Source: Laetiporus sulphureus 93-53
Lineage: Eukaryota; Basidiomycota; Agaricomycetes; Polyporales; Laetiporaceae
Reading direction: 5' to 3'
Assembly: GCF_001632365.1 (NCBI RefSeq)
Contig: NW_024468594.1
Coordinates: 39,874 to 99,295, forward strand
DNA: 59,422 nucleotides
The translations under genes were made by a program, and so were the position numbers. A model generated the notes under the pieces. That model had not been told where the DNA came from and did not search any database. It saw only the letters and a list, made by a program, of their open reading frames with translations. Of this stretch, positions 53,901 through 59,422 are shown in pieces (the first letter of the stretch is position 1; each line of letters begins with the position of its first letter).

Positions 53901-55172
53901 TCAGAATGTGGTAATGATGCTGAGGCTGCACCTACCCAGCTGCAGCCCATCCGGCTGCAGCCTATCCAGATGCAGTGACATCCTCAGGTTACTAAAGAAG
54001 GTTGTCACCGTGTTGGGACCCTCTGCTGTTGCAGCAATCAAAAGCTGCATTCGAGCCTCATCCCGTTCACAACTGTAGCTCTTGCGCCGAAGAGCGACGA
54101 ACATGTCATTGCATTCGAGAATATTGAGATTGATGTCATTTGCATTGGTTGCACACCACTTGATAAAGTGCATCCACACTGGCTCTCTGAGGGCACAAAG
54201 GGTGAGCATGTCATCCACGGTCGTATACCCATATTTTATGAACTTCCCCGCAAAATGCGTAAGATGGGATGAAAGGAGATCATTCTGGATGAATATCGTA
54301 ATCGGATGATCTTGAAGCAATGATGAAATGTCTGTTTGATCATGCGATTAGCAGGCAGAATATGAAGCTATAATTGATTATGACTCACCGGGTGAGAGTG
54401 TCACACCATCTGCGTTTTCGTGAATGCTGCCAATCATACCTGCAACAGAGGAAGTTGGAGTGAAAGGAGGCACAGATTGTCGGCGAGTGATAGTATTCAA
54501 AGGCGAACTCGGGTGGAACGTGACAGCACACTTATAATTGCAGGGTAGTGATGCATGACGAGTTGGTGCCGGAGGTGCAGCATCAGATGGGTCGTAACTG
54601 AGGGGGTGGGTGGTGCGAATGTGGGCCTGTACGAAGTATGTGACTGAGTGTTTATCTTCAACTAACGTAAAACGCTGCCATACATGCAACTTGCTTTCGA
54701 AGCCCATAGTGAACTTGCAGTCTTCTATTGGGCAGTGAAATGTGGTCATCTGCGGGTCTCGTTCGATGGCAACTGGCATGACATGCCCCTCCAGAATAAC
54801 AAATTTGCGCTGGACATGAAAGCGCTTGAAATGCGATTTCTTGTGATCCCAGCTAACAGCGGGATCCCGCCCACATAAACATCGTGATGTCTCTTTGGAG
54901 CCAGGCTCCGTTATAGCATGAGAGGCTGATGAGTAGTGAGAGCGGATGTGGATGCAGCGGCAAGGTGATGGATAATGATGGTGATGGGCATATACAGCGC
55001 AATGAGGAAGAACATCTGAATCCAGACAGATTGACATATCTGTGCGCACCACTGACATAAGCAGCCCCCTCAAAATCCACGACATGTGCCTGCCCCCCGC
55101 AAGTGCCCATGCGAGGATTCCGGACCACCGTCGTCGCCTGCGACCAGTAAGTTCAAGTCTGTGAACCAACAT
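53901..55172 (-). CDS. Two-exon gene, unrecognised protein with Cys/His motifs; no defect seen
   Basis: Exon 1 (to 54389) and exon 2 (54331-53901) are joined by a 57 nt intron (54332-54388, GTGAGT...CAG, phase 1), giving an uninterrupted frame to TAG/TGA at 53901. Exon 1 has two zinc-finger-like stretches: CLCGRDPAVSWDHKKSHFKR, FHV (C...C...H...H) and FHCPIEDCKFTMGFESKLHV. Exon 2 reads YGYTTVDDMLTLCALREPVW and NDINLNILECNDMFVALRRK, a probable helical domain. Start is uncertain: 55172 is the first Met, but the segment before 54900 is low in protein character and may contain another intron. Function unknown. A DNA-binding role is possible from the C2H2-like pattern. Confidence 0.55.
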
Positions 55173-55525
55173 TGATTCACCCTAGCAGGTTCGATGCCCG
55201 CACCCCAGTGCGTACTGCTGACTGAAGCATTGGTCATAGGACATCGCGTGAAATGCTGACTTATGACCATCATGAACTCGGCCTATGGCATCATAGAATC
55301 ACGACCACTTATGCCTCCATACCCACTACATGCTCGCAGTGCAACTCTCTCCTGGAGTTTCTGGTACCATCACCGGCACCACGTGCTGGGACCATCCTAA
55401 ATATCTGATGCTACAACTGTCATTCTACTATCACCCGTGCCTTCTATCCATCTCAGATCTCCAACATCAGTGGTGTAAATGCATCCAAGAGCTCTGACTC
55501 GACATCATCGCAAAACCAAATGCCG
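55173..55525. other. Spacer between divergent genes
   Basis: Presumed shared 5' region of the two-exon gene (-) and the DnaJ remnant (+). Around 55140-55215 GGTTCGATGCC (one change from the B-box consensus) and GTTCAAGTC occur, possibly another tRNA-like trace. No clear promoter elements. Confidence 0.35.
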
Positions 55526-56760
55526 TGCCGGGGGAGGAAGATTGGGATACAGGAGAAGCTGCTGGAGACAAAGTACTATGACATCTTGGGCATTCCTGTT
55601 GATGTGACAACAGACAATATCAAGAAAGCATATCATTCGTGACTCTACCCAATGGTCAACTGGTGGACCTGCTAACAGCGTCACTTGTCAGGGTGACTCA
55701 CAATAAAGAATCATCCAGACAAGAATCGTGACAGTCCTCATGCAGAGGAATGCTTCAAGAAAATCGCGATTGCATATCAGACATTGTCTGACCCTGAGCT
55801 ACGATGGAAGTATAATGAGTTCAGGGCAAAGGAAAGCATGCCAGAGGGTGAATTCGTTGATCCAGAGGTGCATGGTAATTACTCTGTCTTCCAGCATGTT
55901 GACTAGAGAAACATATGCTCTTGCAGGAGGTCTTTGGTACCATCTTTGGCGGTGAGCGGTTCGTGCCTATCATCAGACATATTAGCCTTGTCAAGGATAT
56001 GAAGGCAGCACTGCAAGAAGCAGATGAGATGGAGGACGAGGAGAATGGGAAGCAGGTTCAGCGCGATGCAAAGGGGTGGAAGATCCTCTCTCTGGAGGAA
56101 AAAGCACAATGAGAGGAGAAGGTGCGCAAGGTAGCTGCAGAGGTGAGCACTCTTGACTGGTGCAGCTTCATGTGGGGAGTTCATGCCTATGCATTCACAA
56201 TGCAGAAAGCAGCCGTACGTGCAGAATGGGTACAGAAGCTTGTACAGAATCTGGAGCGCAAGCTCGGGATCTTCACAGAGTCAGCAATGGGCCCGGATGA
56301 TCGGCAGGTGACATAAAGTTGGCGAACAATATGTCAGCTGGATGCCGAGTACATTGTCCTTTTCGGATCACCCTCAAGTTGATGGATTTAATGGATCACA
56401 GAGAACTCAAGAACGAGGCGTATGGACCAGATCTCCTGCACGCCATTGGCTTTGTATACGTGTTCAAGGCCAAGCAGTACCAAGCAAGTGCACAGATGTT
56501 CCTCAGTGTCAGCAGATGGCTGCACAATGTACAGGGCAAATACCATGTGTTCAGTGAAACATGCATCCCTCAACAGTCTTTTCACTCCTTTATTGAGAGC
56601 AGTCCGCATTACTGCACTTCCTTCCATGACTTTGCAGGGTGTTGACACTATGTGCCACTATCGACCTCAAGAACGTGTTCAAGCAGATCCAAGCGGCGGA
56701 GCATGCAGGCAATTTGAGTGCAGAAGAGAAGCGGAGGCTATCTATATAACCCGGGCCAAA
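55526..56760 (+). pseudogene. DnaJ protein with X-domain (CAJ1/DjlA-type fungal J protein), frameshifted copy
   Basis: Hsp70 co-chaperone family. J domain: RKIGIQEKLLETKYYDILGI, PVDVTTDNIKKAYH, intron or gap, then NHPDKN (HPD intact at 55712-55720), CFKKIAIAYQTLSDPELRWK, YNEF. After a 50-60 nt intron with acceptor CTTGCAG (55926): EVFGTIFGGERFVPIIRHIS, LVKDMKAALQEADEMED, QVQRDAKGWKILSLEEKAQ, TGA, KVRKVAAE, RAEWVQKLVQNLERKLGIFT, ESAMGPDD, and the X-domain LKNEAYGPDLLHAIGFVYVF, KAKQYQASAQMFLS, LHNVQGKYHVFSET, then DLKNVFKQIQAAEHAGNLSA, EEKRRLSI stopping near 56750. Stops at 56110 and 56314 and frameshifts near 56340 and 56370. The C-terminal end is missing. Confidence 0.85.
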
Positions 56761-57320
56761 TGTAACATTCGGCCTCCCTCCGTGCGCACCTCCTAGCTCC
56801 TCTAGATCATGTCCTATCCTCTTGAAAACAATCTCATTCGAAAGCGCTGCTTCGATTCTCGGGGTCACAAAAGGGTCACAATCATTTGACGCAATGGATG
56901 ATGCGCGAAAGCTTGCGCAATCAGGTAAGTTTTTGCATTCTGTCAACTGTGACTAGAATATTTCTAAAAACTTGAGCAGGTGCTCTAAATTCCGTTCTTT
57001 TTTTGCGACCTCTAGAAATGCATATCCTCCTCATCATATTATAATTTCAAGTATTTTCACTGTCCGGTTTGTTTTCTATGCATTGTTCTTTGAGCTTGCT
57101 CGATAAGCACCCACTTAGCGCGTAGCTCATTTTATTTTTTTCTCGCCGTACATCCACTCCATTCCCTAGGCGCTGCTTGCAACCTCTCGCTATACCATTC
57201 ACCTATATGTATGCCAAAAATCTCCACGAATGGAGCCCTTTGCGACCCTTCAGGACCTGTACTTAGATCTGCTCTTGCTGCCGCTTTCACTTCCCAATCG
57301 GGGAGACTCGTGCCTGTTCC
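56761..57320. other. Spacer before the satellite array
   Basis: No homology recognised. A minus-strand frame (56946-56590) is antisense to the DnaJ remnant and not protein-like. Confidence 0.4.
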
Positions 57321-57324
57321 CACT

Positions 57325-57365
57325 TCTCACCTCTCGCCTCTCGCCTCTCACCTCTCACCTCTCTA
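57325..57365. repeat. Microsatellite, CTCRCCT unit of 7 bp
   Basis: About five and a half copies of CTCACCT or CTCGCCT in a row. Confidence 0.85.
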
Positions 57366-57379
57366 TCTCGGACCTCAGC

Positions 57380-59300
57380 CTTTCTCACCGCGCATTCCTC
57401 GACATTCACATTTCTCACCGTCAATGTAGCGTCGCGAACGCGTGCACATCTGCAAGGTATCGCCACCGTCGTCAGCGGCGCCACAGGAGGAGGGTGAGTC
57501 GTGAGTGCGTAGGTGGGCACAGCTAACATAGGGTGGGTTGGGATGCTATACTAGGTGAGCCGTCCTCACTCTCACCCTTCTACAGTGTACCGGTGCGTGT
57601 GCTCATGTCTCTCACCGTCCCAGCATGCAAACACGCCGTGTCGTTTGTTCGCCGCTACTGCCTTCCCCGCAGCCAACGAGACGACTCCACCGTATACGGC
57701 CACGCTATCATCACCATTAATGTAGCGTCATGAATGCGCGCACATCTACAAGGCCAGCCCACTGTCTCGAGCGGCGCTGCAGCAGGAGGGCGAGGTGGGA
57801 ATCTCACGGAGTGTGTAGGTGGGTGAGAGCGGACGTAGGTGGGGTCGTTTGCACACACCAGGTGAGTCGCCATTGGCCTGTCACTGCGGCGCATGCACTC
57901 ACTGTTTCAGCGTCCTCCCTGCCTCTCGTTCGACCACCCTCGCGCGCTCTGCCGACTCGACGACCCTCGCACGAGCCCCTGCGAGGCATCGTGTGCCCGC
58001 GCTCCGCGAAATGCCCCTCTCTTCTCACCTCACACAGCGACCAGCTGCTCACTCGCGCGTTCTTCACCACCATGGCACGCGAACCGGTGGCGTTCTCTGT
58101 TCGCCACCACTGCCTTTCCAATGCCCGACGTGATGCGCCGATCGTGCAGGCCTGCCACATCCACCACCCACTCCTCTCCGATCACCACGGCTCTCGAGCA
58201 CGCGGACGCATACACGAGATCGCGACACGGTGGCGGCGACACTGCAGAAGGAGGGCAGATGAGATAGATATTGTGGGAGGGATGCTACAGGTGAGTCCCA
58301 ATCGGCCTGTCGCGCGTCGCCCCAGGGCGCACGTAGTTCACGTTCCAGAGCCCTCACCCCCCTCTCTCGTTCGACCACCCTCACGCACTCTGCTGACTCG
58401 ACAACCCTCGCATGAGCCCATGCGAGGCACTGTGCATCCGCGCTTCACAAATCGCCCCTCTCTTGTCACCTTACACAGTGACTAGCCGCTAGCTCGTGCG
58501 TGCAAACCCGCTGCATTCTTCATTTGCCACCGCCGCCGTCCCCGCATCCAATGCGATGAGTCGGTCACGCAGGCCTGCCCTGTCTGTCACACACGCCCTC
58601 GTCCCTTCACCACGACTCACGAACGTGCAGATACATGCGAGATATGGCGATGCGTTGTCGGCGACGCAGGAGAAGGGCAAGTGGGTTGGAGGGGCACCAC
58701 AGGTGAGTGAAGGCTGTCTGTATCGATCGTCGCACCACGGCGCATGTAACAAGCGTTACAGAGTCCTATCCTCTCATTCGACCACTCAGGCGCACTCAGC
58801 TGATCTCGAAGATATGCGAACGAGCCCATGCGAGGTGTCGTGCACCCGTCTCTTCTCACTCTACGCAGTGACCAGCTGCCTGCTCGTGCGTGCTTTGTCA
58901 CTATAGCATCCGAACCCGCCATGTTTTCGTTCGCCACCATCGCCTTCTTCACGCCCAACACGATAAGCTGATCACACAGGCCCACTGCACTCGCTGCCCA
59001 CTCCCTTGCCTGATCACCATGGCTCATGAGCACATCGACGCATGCAAGAGATGGCGACCCAGCAGTGGTGCCAGTACAGGAGGAGGGAGGGATGGTTGGA
59101 TGGCATTGAATGGGTGCTGTAGGTGAGTCGCGGTCACCCTGTATCGCGCGTCATCCCAGGGCGCATATACTGACCTTCCAAGCATCTCCCCCTCTCGTTC
59201 AACATCCCCAGCGCCATCAGCTGACCTCGAAGACTCATGCGTGAGCCCATGCGAGGCATCATGCAGCTAATGCTGACATGCCATGTACAGGATTCAGAGC
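57380..59300. repeat. Tandem satellite, unit about 420 bp, reaching close to the right edge
   Basis: Shared landmarks recur at regular spacing. GGTGAGTC-type junctions lie at 57555, 57862, 58291, 58703 and 59123 (spacing 307, 429, 412, 420), and TCTCGTTCGACCACC or variants at 57923, 58365, 58772 and 59193. Each unit also has GAGCCC(A/C)TGCGAGGC, a CAGCAGGAGGGC-type purine stretch and GGCGCA after the junction. The first two units are shorter. Divergence between units is considerable, so the array is old or not homogenised. The long open frame 57730-58485 is a by-product of the CG-rich repeat, not a gene. Confidence 0.8.
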
Positions 59301-59422
59301 AGGAAGATCATGAAGCACGCAGAAGGTCCTAGCTATAGGCTGGACAGAATGCACCCCTGCATTCCCATCTCAATATTCCCACGGACCATTTTCAAAAGTT
59401 TTAGCAAGTTGAGCTGCAAGTT

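Noticed and set aside
57730..58485. 251-codon plus-strand ORF at the right end
   Set aside because: Lies across more than one unit of the CG-rich 420 bp satellite. The reading frame is a product of the repeat and has no protein-like pattern.

Overview
The window is nuclear DNA of a filamentous basidiomycete, most likely an Agaricomycete. The evidence is dense 47-65 nt introns with GTRNGT donors and CTAAY/CTRAC branch sites, DIRS-like and Tf1/sushi-like retroelements of basidiomycete type, and protein families typical of Agaricomycetes. Assignment to an order would be a guess. No bacterial-style operon, rRNA gene, CRISPR array or convincing tRNA gene is present.

Layout. 1-2600: 3' two thirds of a decayed Ty3/gypsy element on +. 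2846-6576: two tandem, paralogous multi-exon genes on - that encode a zinc-cluster-like Cys motif. 6577-8300: mostly non-coding. 8379-11914: decayed DIRS-type retroelement on -. 12129-22317: closely packed remnants of ordinary host genes: a family usually labelled geranylgeranyl pyrophosphate synthetase (+), proteasome beta-6 (-), 25S rRNA methyltransferase BMT2 (+), D-lactate dehydrogenase (-), GMC oxidoreductase (-), and several unrecognised pieces. 23016-37152: a 14.1 kb LTR element with a perfect CTTGA target duplication. It has no gag-pol of its own and is split by an 8.6 kb chromodomain Ty3/gypsy element (25208-33829, -) with its own perfect GGGTC duplication. 37231-56760: more host-gene remnants: NOG2 GTPase (+), alpha-N-acetylglucosaminidase GH89 (-), a PH-domain protein (-), SDR (+), carnitine acetyltransferase (+), HbrB/Bit61 TORC2 subunit (+), an apparently intact two-exon gene (-), and a DnaJ-X protein (+). 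57325-59300: a microsatellite, then a tandem array of about 420 bp units running towards the right edge.

How it fits together. Nearly every recognisable host gene keeps its introns but carries frameshifts, stops or truncations. This includes copies of genes that are essential in yeast (proteasome beta-6, NOG2), so intact copies should exist elsewhere. The window reads as a decaying DNA-level duplication or dispensable segment colonised by retroelements, not as a working operon-like system. The most informative signals are in the nested LTR elements. Both carry a primer-binding site complementary to the expected 5' end of their own transcript (Tf1/sushi-type self-priming). The inner one ends in a dUTPase domain, and its premature stops are all TGA (CpG deamination of CGA). 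The outer, non-coding one carries a repeated hairpin module whose arms differ between copies but stay complementary.
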